From NCBI GenBank assembly GCA_025331565.1, contig JAFREQ010000046.1, positions 3,102,501 to 3,166,500 on the forward strand: 64,000 nucleotides of DNA, read 5' to 3'. Each line of letters begins with the position of its first letter. Positions within the stretch are counted from its first letter, which is position 1. Of this stretch, positions 22,012 through 33,540 are shown one piece after another. The position numbers were made by a program, and so were the translations under genes. Under the pieces are notes generated by a model that was not told where the DNA came from, made no database searches, and was given only the letters and a program-made list of their open reading frames with translations. Source of the stretch: Holacanthus passer. Taxonomy: Eukaryota > Chordata > Actinopteri > Pomacanthidae.

Positions 22012-23338
22012 CTGTGTGACAAGGGGCTCGTTTGAAGTTTCAACCAGCAAAGTTACTTTTCAGGTTTCTCTGATTATATGTTTAGTCCAGGTACACATTT
22101 ACTACTTCAAAAGGTTTTAGGCGTATACTTCTAATAAAACTGTTTGGAGGCGACAATATCTAGCTTGTCTTCATTCTTTCACAGATCCTGTCTCTTCTGA
22201 ATGATTTCCAGTTCTCTCGGTGTGTTGCCTCACAGTGTGCACCCATCAATAAATGGCCTGCAGCTGTGATCTTGAGAATGCTCTCCAGACCTGTAAGATG
22301 AGAGGGGAGGCCATTTGCAACACATTGCATAAGACAATTACATTATAGATCATGTAAAATGCTCCCACATGAACTAAACCCACTGAATAAGATCCTAAGA
22401 AATGTGACTGATAGAGCTGCAGAAAAGCCACAGTGGATTATTAATGTAAAGGCAAAATTAGTATTAGCAGCCAGAATACTAAGCCTACTTAATACTGGTG
22501 AATTAGTACTTCACCTAAATACTTTCAGAACATTTTGTAGTATTAAAGCACTTCATGTAAGGACACAATGCCACATGGAAAGTTAGTAGATCATTTGTTT
22601 TGAAGAAGCTGCATTTGTTTTTTTTTATCAAATAGTTTATGGTCCTGATGCACCACTATTTCTCTCTTACTTAACAGCTGGGTAGAAAATGACTATAACA
22701 AAAGTAAAGAATCTACTGATGCAGACTTCTTTACTGATCAGCTGTTTGTTTGTGGTGCATTTAATAGTTTCTGGCTCACTTCAGCAAACATATGGCAGCT
22801 AACATTAGCATTAAACTCACAACGGTGCCACTATTATATGATTAAACTGCAACCTCATCGGTGTGTTAACGTTTGCAAAAAGCGTTGGCAGCAAAATTGT
22901 ACATATTTAGAAAGGTTTGCATGGTTTTAAGAAGTTTTAGAGTCGAGCTCAGTCACGTTACAGCACATGAAAAAATGTCGAGCTGATGGTTAGCAAGGTT
23001 AGCTAACGTTAGCTAGCTTGCTAACATGATCGACTTATGTTAATTGACGTTTGTTTTCTGATTGAAGTAATTACGAGTTTATTAATCGTTTACATTATGA
23101 TTTAGCTTTTACAGAAATAAGCTAGCAAACGATGCTAAAGTAGCATAAAGTAGAAAAGTAGTTATAGCGGATTAGACGAGAAAAAAAGGTGAAAAAGATG
23201 GCACAAAAGTAGAAAGTACATAAAGTTTAACCAAAGTGCCTTCAAGAAAGTCTAACTTCCAAACAAGCAGGTTTTAAATTTTAACTTTTTAACTAAGTGG
23301 TTAAACGTTAACATTTGCTAGCTCCGTTAGCCACATAC
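22012..23338 (-). other. pik3r1: pik3r1 first intron (5' UTR intron)
   Basis: It lies between the inferred non-coding first exon and the SH3 exon. It is AT-rich and contains a 37-nt imperfect palindrome at 22989-23025. No coding exon is seen. Its 5' boundary uses ACTCG|GTATGT at 23339; the 3' boundary at 22012 is uncertain. Confidence 0.5.
22989..23025. repeat. imperfect palindrome built from GTTAGC units
   Basis: The outer arms GTTAGCAAG and CTTGCTAAC are exact reverse complements. The inner 16 bases TAGCTAACGTTAGCTA (23000-23015) are a perfect palindrome; a one-base offset separates the two levels. It could form a cruciform or bind a dimeric factor. GTTAGC-rich tracts also occur as tails of fish repeats, so a repeat origin is possible. 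Confidence 0.7.
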
Positions 23339-23720
23339 CGAGTCTGCACGAATCCACAGGCGACTCCGACCAAACGAATCCGCTTCGCTTTACTTCGCAA
23401 TTACAGGTTGTTGTTGGTACAAAAGCAGCCCTGAACAGATCCTGTACCGGCTCGACCCAAAACAAAACTTTCCTCTTGCCTTTAAATCCGGTTTTAACGG
23501 GTAGAACACGGTGTCTCAGCCCGCAGCTTGTTCACATAACGGCACCGCTTCACCGACCTGAGCCAACGAGCCCTGAACGTCGCCTCTGCGGCCAGCGAGG
23601 GGCGAGACAAAAGCACGGCCGTGCATTGGCCGGTATCCCTGTCAATCATTCACGTACCTCAATCACGCCAATAGGATTCTCGCTGCAGGGGGACACGCCT
23701 CCTTCATGTACTCTAGCACG
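23339..23720 (-). promoter_or_regulatory. pik3r1: pik3r1 p85 promoter and probable non-coding first exon
   Basis: CpG density rises sharply here compared with both sides. CCAAT motifs occur on the minus strand at 23629-23625 (GGCCAATGC) and on the plus strand at 23668-23672. A good splice donor ACTCG|GTATGT at 23339/23338 would end a non-coding first exon lying within about 23340-23550, in line with the 5' UTR exon of mammalian PIK3R1. There is no TATA box; the start site is not resolved. The position directly upstream of the SH3 exon supports the assignment. Confidence 0.6.
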
Positions 23721-23740
23721 CAACATGAAACAACTATGGA

Positions 23741-24000
23741 AATTACATAAGTTCTGCACGCACATTTCATGTTAACCACTTTTTTATTATTATCAACATC
23801 TGTTATTTTATTTATATCATATTTGTATTATCATCCAAAGTAATGAGAACAATGTAAAGATATCACATTACTATATGTGTGATACACCAGTTAAGGACTC
23901 TAGAGGATAAATGAAGAATAAAACTATTATGGAGTATTCTTAATTTCTTAGCTTTCAATTCAATGCTATAAACTATAACTGGAATATTGAATTTTAAAAA
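23741..24000. repeat. diverged tandem duplication, copy A
   Basis: Copy A shares ordered blocks with copy B: CTGCACGCACATTTCATGTTAACC, then CCAAAGTAATGAGAACAATG TAAAGAT, TCACATTACT, GATACACCAGT and AACTGGAATATTGAATT. Identity is moderate with small indels. It lies immediately upstream of the pik3r1 promoter. Confidence 0.6.
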
Positions 24001-24312
24001 ATGAATCTGCATGCAAATGTAATGTTAATCTGGGCCCTTTTGCTTTTTATTATCAGCATTTGTTCTTATAGATAGATAGTCTAAATGAAATAAAATAAAA
24101 TAAAATATCACACAATAGGAGCTCAGTATATAAAAAACAAAGCATATTAACAACCAAAGTAATGAGCACATTGTAAAGATGTCACATTACTCTATACGAT
24201 ACACTAGAGAAGTATTCTGGAAAATATCTGAAGGATAAAAATATTATAGAGTATTCCCAATTTCTTTGTTTTCTAATTGACTACCATAACTTGTGACTGG
24301 TATATTAAATTA
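23995..24312. repeat. diverged tandem duplication, copy B
   Basis: It repeats copy A in the same orientation (CCAAAGTAATGAGCACATTG then TAAAGATGTCACATTACT, ending TGACTGGTATATTAAATT). An insert of roughly 55 bases with GATA and TAAAA microsatellite (about 24070-24107) makes it longer than copy A. Confidence 0.6.
24080..24107. repeat. (TAAAA)n microsatellite
   Basis: AAATAAAATAAAATAAAATA preceded by GATAGATAG. It sits in the extra segment that distinguishes the two tandem copies around it. Confidence 0.85.
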
Positions 24313-26882
24313 TACATGATATACAATATTATTCATAACAGAACACAGCGGGAGGTTAAACATATGAAGGGGTTTTCTGTAACAGCACATCGCGTAACCA
24401 GGTTTCAGGTTATTTTTCAGTCCATAATTTTCTTTTTTTCTAAATCATCACATGCTCTCAGTGTGGAAGGTCCCAAAATCTTACAGTCCCCATCTGAAGC
24501 GCATGACTGTGGATGTGGGTGGCCTAATTATGGCAGGGAGAGAGGGCTAGCTTGCAGAAATCCCCTATCAAGTATAAACCCTACTGTCCCGGCTGTGCTG
24601 AAAGAGGCTGTAAGCAGCTTTGTACCAATGTTCGGCCCCTTCGTGTGTTCTGCCGTCACACCGGCCGTCGACAAAGAGAAAAGAGGAAGGAGTGCACAAA
24701 ACAGGAGCATTGGTGATGTTGAAATTATTAGTTAGTGGGAACTTCGAGCTGCAGCTGCGGTGGATTGGGAAACTTTATCAAAATGCACTTTTGACGTCTT
24801 TTTTTTGAGTCATGTTAACTTTTGACCAAAAAAGCAGAAATGTCGTAATTTTTCATCCACCAAAATAACCTCAGCTACCATTGACTGCATGTCTTTCAAT
24901 CATTACTCCACTTATGTGTCTGCATTGACGGAAGATTTCCTTTGTCACCTTCTCAAATGCCAGCCCAGACTGTGTCCAGCAGATAGCCGCTTACTTTTAT
25001 AGTCAGGGTTTATATTTCTGCTGTGGATGATGGAAATTAATATTTGAACCACCAGATCATATAATCCCTGACTCTGCCAGCACCACACCTCGCCCCCCTG
25101 ATTAAATAGTCAGACTCTGGTGACCCATCTGCCGCCCTGCAAACTACACCTCTGGTAGGATCTCTCGCTTTGCCCACACAGAACATTTATTGGATTGGAC
25201 TTTGTTCATCAGGGTGAGACATAAAACAAAAGTGTGTCATAGTTCCCATGAACTTACTTTGGGCTTGTTCGCAAAGTAGAAAGCAAGCAAGCTGTGTCAG
25301 TACATGGTGAGTTTTAAAAAAGGTTGTTATTCTTCAATCAGAAAGTTACTCATTAAGTGTTTTTATCTGCCACAACAAGCAAGTGCAAGTGTAAATTTAG
25401 CACCTGTGTTTCGGTTAATCTAAATTTGAAGCAACCGTTTTTCCTTTCACGAGACAAAAAGGTCTGTCAGGTGTTTATAATGCGACATTTCCATTCATTT
25501 TAAAGATTATTTGTTTGCTCTCATCAATAACTACTTGTCAGAACATATCAAAACACTGTGACCCTTTGTTAATATTCTATTCTTATTCTATTGTTTGCAT
25601 GTTGTATGCAAAGCTAAGAAGATTTCAATTCAAATGAAACCAGTCTCCATCTGTGACGTCCTGCTCTCTTTCTGTACCACACTAGGTAATCGGACACTGG
25701 ATTTGTTTATGGTAGGAACATTTTGTGGTCGTAATGTTTCCTTCTCTACTCTTCAGCTCAAATCATGAGAGGAAATGTGTAGGATTCTGAAGTTTCTGCT
25801 CCCAGTAAACCTGCAATTTGAAAGCTTTCACCTGGTGGACTGCACCATTAAAAGTCCAATCCTTCAACTTTTTCACCAAATATAAATTACACTTACATTC
25901 ACAAACTCTACTGACGCCTGAACTACAGATGAAAAATCAGCTTTCTGGTGGCTCGTCATCTGATCAGAATTGAAAGTCCTGGGTCCTGCTCTGAGAAGCA
26001 GTTTTAGCAATTTATTCAAATTAAATTCAATCTCTGAAACCCAAGCATTAATTAAAATGATGTAAAAAAAATTCTCCTTCATATTTAAATATTGAACTTT
26101 GCTTGAACATCATAATGATTTTTGATGTCCCAGGACTGCATTTTGATTTGGTGGGTGCCGTCCTCGTTTCAGTCGCCTTATGTTTGAAAGTGAAGGAAGC
26201 GGTTCTTTTTATGTGTGAAGCACAAATGAACATCACACTTGATGCAGGCAGCTGATGTATATCTGTCCTCGCAGCGCCTGAAGCAGCCTCTTTTCTTGAA
26301 CTTTCATTAGCAATTGCCCCACATTATCCAAGAGGAGGGGGAGCATTGTGGGCCATCTTCTTTGAACACTGGGGCTTTGTGCTCTTGTCTCGTCCATGTC
26401 TGCCTATCTTCAGGGTATTGATTTTGTTGTGCCTGGAAGTGCCTCTGGTTCATGACTTCCTTCTCAGGGATCTGCAGGGTTCTACACTCATGACATACAG
26501 TTATGTCATTACAGCCAAGCACTGACCACTCCGACCCCCACCCATGAATCGGTTGTGTGTCTTCACAATGGACGATCTGTTCACTTCAGTGTAGGACGTG
26601 ATGGATTTGCCCCTCTGGGTGTGAACTATCAAAAGTGGAGAGAAGAGTATCTGACTGGTTGTCATCTCATCTCACAGCACAGATGTTGTGACTCCAGTCT
26701 GACGTTCTCTTCTGTTAACCTGAGGTTCGGCGCGCTCACAGGCCGTGCTTCTCCAACAAAGTGGATTTGAAGCTCAAGGAGTTTGAAGAGTAGAAGCACA
26801 GAAGTGACGAAACACCTTGTAGTTTTGTCCTGCAGGAAGTGTTGATGCAAGCTTCATGACTACATCTCCTGATAATCCAAGA

Positions 26883-27170
26883 TCAGACATGTTTAGCAGT
26901 ATGCCTGACATTCCTGTTCTTGGCCGAATCTTGAAACCTCTTTAACAGCAACTGTCCCTGTGTTTCTGGAGACTGTCCTTGTCTCTCTTGGCCATCAGTT
27001 TCTGAAGCATCTCTGAGGACACAGATCTCTGGAAGTCCTGCAACTGTACCAGGCGTATCCTCGCTGTCGATGCTCAGACTCTCTTCCTGGTTTTCACTTA
27101 GGTTTTCACTCTCACCATCCTGTCCAGTGTTTTCTTCATCTCTATCACTGTTCTCTGACTCAATGTCCAA
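26883..27170 (-). other. acidic Ser/Glu-rich open frame, status unknown
   Basis: It encodes about 95 residues rich in D, E, S and Q (for example SENSDRDEENTGQDGESENL). There is no ATG at the start and a TAA lies a few codons upstream, so it could only be a partial exon or a relic. I recognise no family and found no partner exon with a matching splice site. Chance or a decayed element is more likely than a gene. Confidence 0.15.
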
Positions 27171-27869
27171 ATCACACTTCCATTAGTGTACGGATTAAAC
27201 AATCAAAATATAACATGTTGATTGAGGTGCTGCTTGGTTGTTCTTGTTACCTGTGGAAGGAAACTAGTTAAGGCCAGCTGTTTTCCTCTGTTTCCAGTAA
27301 GAAGGTGAATAAGAGAATTGTTGTTTGCCTGCAGCAGTTTAAAAGTCCTCTGATTTTACACAGACTCATTCAGTACTGCAGCATTAAGTATTTTTTTCCT
27401 GGTAGCAATCACAATAATTTACTTTTTAAATCACTATTTTTGAGCTCCTTTAGTAGGTGGCTTGAATAATTCATCAGCTGGGAACTTTTAGTCCACATAA
27501 ATTTCATTGAACAGTACTCGAGGTCCACCATACTGTGAGACCTCTTCAGCTTTTATCATGGTAATTTTCAAAGTGTGAAGTGCTCTCAGACCACCTACTA
27601 TGCTACAGGCTTCCACATCAGTCAGAAATGCATCAACAACCTTATAATGCAGAAATATATTGCATATGTCTTTAGCATCTAGCCTAAAAGTTAATCACAC
27701 ATAATTTAAATGTGAGACATTATTCCTTCAAATGCATTCAAAGTCTCAAGATCATTTCAGCACACTTTCTCTGCTTCTCAGTAAAACGTTGCAATCTCTT
27801 TGAAACATGTGAATTTGTGCACACACACAAAAAAGTTTATTTCCTCTCTTTGAGAATCTGTCAAAATAA

Positions 27870-28090
27870 TTTTTTTTGGGGAGCAGAGCGCTGTATGGGC
27901 TCTGAGGCCCTGAATTAACGCTGCAGGTACGTGGCAGAGGCTTCCTTTCATGTTGCAGCAGAGGGACCGACTTTTTAAAGAATTCACTCTGCGTGGATTG
28001 GGCCCCTTAAACCATTAATCTATGGAGTGTTTTCAGGCTTTTAATAAAGGCTAACTTAACTGTGTAGAGCTCTCAGGCTCCCGGCTTTTT
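27870..28090. promoter_or_regulatory. candidate non-coding regulatory element
   Basis: This unique sequence contains TTAAACCATTAATCTATGG and TTTTTAAAGAATTCACTC with no stop-free frame of note and no repeat similarity. Composition resembles vertebrate conserved non-coding elements. This is inference only. Confidence 0.2.
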
Positions 28091-30229
28091 ATCCCCCCTC
28101 CTCTCTATTCACTGATTCTTTTACTTTTGTGAGCAAGCTGAGAATTCTCACATGGGTAACCCCGTAATGCTCACCAACATAAGATGAACTTGTGAAATGC
28201 TTCACCCACCGACGCTTATTTAAACAAAACCAAAGAAGGAAAAAAGGAAAAAACGATACTTCCTCCTTATGCTTTGGTTCCCTATCGCCACAGGGATACT
28301 CTTTCACAAACTCAGCCATCTTTCCACTGTATTGGCACATTTGCTTGTTCAGCATTTCTTTATATATATATTTGGAAGTGCCCATTATTCAATGAAAGGA
28401 ATGCAATGAAAACGTAACATAACATCCTTAAAGTATCTCATGTCAACCCAGTGGGATGAGACATGTATCATAATTTATAACATTACCTATTAATTATTGC
28501 TAAAGTTTCATTAGCATGCATGAAATATTTGCTACTTTGACATCAATGAGAGATGTTCACATGTTCTTCCAGCTCAATGATTCCGTGCATCATTAAATAA
28601 ACTTCTCAGAAAGAGTGTCACGGTTACGTAACAGTGAAATTGCATATCAAAAAATTGCAATAAAACAGATTTCAGCTTATAAACACTTCTGAGGTTTCCG
28701 CCCATCCTGACTGACAAAGTGTGATTCAGACTGTCTTCATTAGCGAAACCTTTTCTCTCTGCTTGATGATTTTCTGCTGCTAATTCCACATCTTGCAATT
28801 CAAAGAATCCTCTGCAAATTCTTTTACGCAAGCAACATACTCGCTTGTGTGCTTGTCATTAACAACATTCCTCTGGCGTGAAAGAACACTTCTCTCTACT
28901 CAACCATCAAGTTGTCAGATGCTGCAGACAATGACCTTCTTCACTGGAGGAGACCATAAATCGTTCATTTTCAATATTAGCCACAGCTCAAGTGCTTTCT
29001 GGTCTAAGAAACCCTTCATGCTTTAAAGAACATACAGACATATTGTTGAAGAGTCGGGTGACGATTGCTACAGAAACTGCATGTGGCTGTAAATCAGGAA
29101 GTAGGTTAGTCAAATGATGTGACAGCGTTTGAGGTTAGTCCCAACATGTAAAGCACTAACAATATGTAGGAAGTATGTAAATATATTGCATGTCTTTGTC
29201 ATGTGTTTAGATCACATTTTGTTCTGTTACTCCATTATCAACGGGCAAATCTGTATTTCCTCCATTTTAAAACAATAAAAAGATCTTTTAAAAATGCATT
29301 GAGTCTCGATGTTTTGAGTCTGATGTTCTATATCTTGTACCTTTGAAGCATAAAGCTGGTTTTTGCAGACGCGAGCAGGTTTGTGTGGCTGCACGTGCAC
29401 CTCTGACGCTGTCACATTATTTTTATACTGTGTAATTTTCTAATAAACACTCTGGATTGTAGTACGTGTGATAATGTTATACTAAGGATGTACTGTGACA
29501 GTGGTACAAGTCAAATACGGTATGATAACCTCGGTGCGCACAGTAAATCCGTTATAATGATTCCAAAGGTTGATACAGTGCAGTAATGTTTTAAAGGAAA
29601 ATGATGTGAGATTGGTAATGAAGTTATCTTACTCTTGGATAGCAAGAGTGTTGAACTATTCCTTGAACACATAGGGCACCTAAATATTCAATATCATTGT
29701 AAAGAATTCAGTAAGAAGTAGCTGCAAACTAAAAAGGCGTCAAGAAGAAAACGGGAGGTTCGTCTGCCGCCACATGTCGGCTGAACACTGCTCCAAAAAT
29801 CCACTAACTTCTGCCTTGCATTAACAAGACGTCTTGGCTCAAAGCTCTGCAAAGTGATTAATGAATAATGTTGGCAAGCTGCGCTGGAGACTTCTGGGAA
29901 ATCATTGACACAGATACAAACCTGAACTGTCATCTGAAGTGAATGTTTGGACAGTTTTTTCTCCCTTGTTCTGGTCTTTGTTGTCTTCTGTTGCAGCAGC
30001 GCGGCCTTCTGTTTAGAGATCAAATGATCAGTCCATCATTTACAACATGTTGCTGATCATCTTATGTTTTTCTAGATGCAGAAACATTTCTTTTTAGTAA
30101 GTACGTCTTATATACAGACACATGTAAAACCTCAAGACTTCCTATTGCAGTTCAACAGAACTTCTCTTTTCATGCACACACAGACACTTCCTCTCTTTCT
30201 CTTTTACTCTCTCTGTTCTGACTCTCTTC

Positions 30230-30580
30230 CCCTCCCTTGTTAACGCTTGCCCGTCCGAAACGCTTGTTAGTCCACGTCTCCCGCTTCTCTGCTTCATGCT
30301 GTGGGAAAGCGAAGAGGCGGCGGCATGTCACGTAAACAAAGGATGGGGGGGAAAATGGGCCACATCGTGTGGAGGTACGGCGCAGAAAGTCGCCGTGCCA
30401 GCTAACAGCGCTCCGGAGGCCCCCGTTTGATGTGCGCACACAGAGAACACTGACCTAGTTTGGCACTGACATGTTTATGGCCGATGAGCACAGGCCAGTG
30501 ATTTCGCTCGCAGAGATTGCACCCTTGCTCCAGGGCCCTCTCATTTGGAGCACTTGGGCTTGAAACCGTTCCAACGGACG
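30230..30580. promoter_or_regulatory. candidate non-coding regulatory element with forkhead-like site
   Basis: This GC-moderate unique stretch includes GTAAACAAAGG (a forkhead-type core) and TTTGGCACTGACATGTTTAT. It is flanked by AT-rich sequence and then by degenerate repeats. No coding potential is recognised. Inference from composition only. Confidence 0.2.
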
Positions 30581-30774
30581 AGACACGATTCTTGCTGGGT
30601 GGAACCTGAATACTCCTCCTTCATGCCAGCCCTCCAGTCTTCTCTTGCCTTTTCTGCCTTAATGTCTGTATCATTACGTCGCTTGTATTTTTAGCCATGC
30701 TCGAAGCAGGACTCCGGGGATGGCCGTGATGGTCTGTCTGGCTGTCTGTCTGTCTGTCTTTCAGTCTGTCCAAC

Positions 30775-30960
30775 ACTTTGGTCCAGACTGAAATATCTGA
30801 ATAACTACCAGCTGGATTTCCATGAAATTTGACTGGAATTTTGGAAACTGCTGACTGAATATTTGGCAGATATATTGATGGTGCTGAGAAGATGAATCCT
30901 AATGACTTTGGTGATTCCATGATTTTTCCTCTAGTGCCAACAGCAGGTCAAAGTTATACT
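30775..30960 (+). repeat. teleost interspersed repeat (TTTCCTCTAGYGCCACCAGCAGG family), fragment 1
   Basis: It contains CTGAAATATCTGAATAACTA, CCATGAAATTTGACTGGAAT, GATGAATCCTAATGACTTTG and TTTTTCCTCTAGTGCCAACA GCAGGTCAAAG. I recognise this modular order from a repeat common in percomorph fish. It is non-coding, degraded and in plus orientation. Confidence 0.7.
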
Positions 30961-31399
30961 ACCATTACTTATCTCAACATCAACTTCAGTTTATGCAAAG
31001 TGCACGACAGCCAGAGTTTCTGTAAACTTTACAAGTCAGGATGAAACAACAGAAAGAAAACATATGATTTTACATGTAAAAGTGAGCATACGCACACACA
31101 CAGACGATAATGTTAATATGACAACAATATGACGTTCAGAGATCAAATATTATAACCATTAAACCTCACATACTTTAAGAAGCTTAAGAATTGCCCCTGA
31201 GACAATTTCAAGGTTTAATTTCTTGTTTAATTGATTGTAATTATTATTGCTTTTAGTCTTTTAATGGTTCTTTATTTATTTGTCTCGTTGGAAACACACG
31301 CACCTTTACCTTGTTTTAACCATCTAGTCTTTATTTTATTGCTGCCTCATGATGATTTTAATTATGTCTGCTCTTAATGTCTGTTGTTCTTCTGCACCG

Positions 31400-31690
31400 T
31401 TTTAAACACTACCACACTGACTTTTCCTCTAGCGCCACCAGCAGGTTGAAAATTTTTCATTTTGAGTGAAATGTCTCGACAACTATGTGATGGATGACCA
31501 TTAAATCTGGTCCACACATTCCTGCTCCCCAGAGGATGAACTGTCAGAACTTTGATGATCCCGTAACATTTCATCTAGTGTCATCAAGTCAGATTTGTCC
31601 AAATACTTTGGTTCATGACCGAATACCTGCAAAATTAATAACTGTGTGAATATGGTGAACAATTACAACAGTTTAGCATCGTAGCATGTT
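31400..31690 (+). repeat. teleost interspersed repeat, same family, fragment 2
   Basis: This is the best-preserved copy: CTTTTCCTCTAGCGCCACCA then GCAGGTTG, TGAGTGAAATGTCTCGACAA, CCCCAGAGGATGAACTG, then TTTCATCTAGTGTCATC about 143 bases later. It ends in a GTTAGCATAGCAC tail. The two CTCTAG-type modules show that the element is itself a tandem of units of about 140 bp. Confidence 0.75.
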
Positions 31691-32089
31691 AGCATAGCAC
31701 AGATTTTTGTCTGTAAGTTCAGGCTCCCTCCTCCTTGTTCATCACTATATGCAGTTTCTTAAGTGCCTGTACAGAGAGCGCCTCTCCTGGCCCCTTGAAT
31801 TATTTATTTTACCCCCAACGTGAAACAAATGCATCGGTCTGCTTCTCTGAGCCGACGTACAGTCCTAGATGCGCGAACCCAGCGACCTTTCAGCTGCTCA
31901 TTTTCTTTTCCCTGTCAAAATATATGTCTTGTTTTTGTGTTACACTTCAGGAAATAGTGACATCAATTGCCCCGTCGCACATTATTTTAAAATTACACTT
32001 AATGCTCATTTCACAAGTTCACGGGTTCAAGAGCAATAATGAGTCCTTCTTCCTATGGCTGCTATTTGATGGTGTCCAAGGCCATGTGT

Positions 32090-32705
32090 GAGTTGCCACA
32101 GGGTCTGCACGACAGCCTGAGTGTGTTCATTTTTCAGATTAAAGCCTCTGATGAAGAGGCCTGTTCTATAATTACAGGCGACTCCACAGCCACTCTTTGT
32201 GAGATTCATGCTACCAGGCAACAGGCAAATTAAATATGTCTCCGAGGGGAGTAAACATACCCTTGCTCTATATGTGTAATCTTGTTTGATGTGTTTGCCA
32301 CGACGCTCTCCCTGCGAGGGAGGAAATCATTCACAGAGATTGGATGGGTAAAGGGCAGGGGAGAGCGAGCCCACTGTGTTACCCTGTCATGCCATCAGTC
32401 ACAGAACGGGAAAGACATTTTGTCCCAGTATGAGCTTTTCCCTTCTGACATTAATAATACAGTTGCAAAACCACAATGGCTGCTTATTTCATATGGTCGA
32501 CTTGGCCTCGGGATCAATTTCCACCGCTATTTTCTCTGTTCAGTGGGGATTTATTTGGCCAGCAAAGGCAGGGTTGTAATCTCTTCGCTGTCATTAAGAA
32601 ATGGACAAGACAATAAAGCCTCACGGTCAAGACTATTTGATATTAACTCTCATTTTTTAGCCACAGTGGTCGGTCAGTCGATCCACCGCTGGGAGGATTA
32701 AAGTG
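32090..32705. promoter_or_regulatory. candidate conserved non-coding element between repeat fragments
   Basis: About 600 bases of unique, low-repeat sequence. It includes a 139-codon plus-strand frame (32282-32701) whose peptide matches no family I know. Homeodomain-type TAAT cores occur (ATTAATAATACAG, GATATTAACTCTC). Its preserved, complex look amid decayed repeats suggests an enhancer rather than a gene. Inference only. Confidence 0.3.
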
Positions 32706-32749
32706 TGTACAGTCATTCATGATCACCAGAGGTTGAAGCCTTCAGTGAT

Positions 32750-32850
32750 CTCCTCACTTTTCCTCTAGTGTCACCTTGAGGTTGACACTTTGAAATGTTG
32801 GTTCACTTTGATCCTGACGAAAATATCTCAACAACTATGTGGTTGCGAAG
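32750..32850 (+). repeat. teleost interspersed repeat, same family, fragment 3
   Basis: This short remnant has CTTTTCCTCTAGTGTCACCT TGAGGTTGACAC and AAATATCTCAACAACTATGT. Same orientation as its neighbours. Confidence 0.65.
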
Positions 32851-33359
32851 TTGGAGGAGCAAATTCGGACTTGTCTGATTCTGGAAGTAAAAATCGCCTT
32901 CCTTTTTCCCCATATGGCATTTTTACACCAAAATTAGCACATATATGCAGATTTTTTTAAAATGCAGGTGAAACCCGCAAAAAATGGACACCTGACCTTC
33001 GTTCCCTTTGCCACTAGATGAGTTTGCCTTTTTCCTGATGTGTCACATTCGACATCACAAACATCTCCCAGTTAAATTATCAATACAAATCATTAAGAAC
33101 TCCATCAGAAAATATTTAGCTCTTTGACTAAAAGGACTTCAAGGTAGACGTTAACTACGACTTCAAAGGTGCATTTCCTCAAAAAACATCTTCCACTGAG
33201 ATTAAAATTCTGTCATGTGCATCACTATTGGCAGACAGACAGTAAAAGATTCAGATGTTGAGAAAACGGAAAACACAGCCTGCAATGTTTTGCTTGTTTC
33301 AGCAAGTCAGTATTTTCACTTGTTCAATAAATAGCTCAATATCTGCTCAACTCAAATTG

Positions 33360-33530
33360 TGCAGGAATTCATGACTCCCAGAGGATGAATCCGAAAGACT
33401 TCAGTCACCTGACTTTTCCTCTAGCAGCACCATCAGGCTGACACTCGTGGTTTTGAGTGAAATATCTCACCAACTATTTGAAATATTGTCATAAAATGGA
33501 TACAGATACATTCATGTCCCTATCTAACTC
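33360..33530 (+). repeat. teleost interspersed repeat, same family, fragment 4
   Basis: It contains CATGACTCCCAGAGGATGAA, GACTTTTCCTCTAGCAGCAC CATCAGGCTGACAC and GAGTGAAATATCTCACCAAC. It is one more unit of the same family in the same orientation. Confidence 0.65.
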
Positions 33531-33540
33531 ATCTAAAAAT

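Larger units (their letters stand above)
24311..30774. other. intergenic sequence upstream of pik3r1
   Basis: It is mostly unique, AT-rich sequence with no gene I can support. Stretches at 24470-24720, 27870-28090 and 30230-30580 are more complex and less AT-rich than their surroundings, and could be conserved regulatory elements. A Ser/Glu-rich minus-strand frame lies at 26883-27170. Confidence 0.4.

Noticed and set aside
30744..30770. CTGT/CTGTCTGT run as a CRISPR-like or ordered array
   Set aside because: It is a short tetranucleotide microsatellite without spacers.
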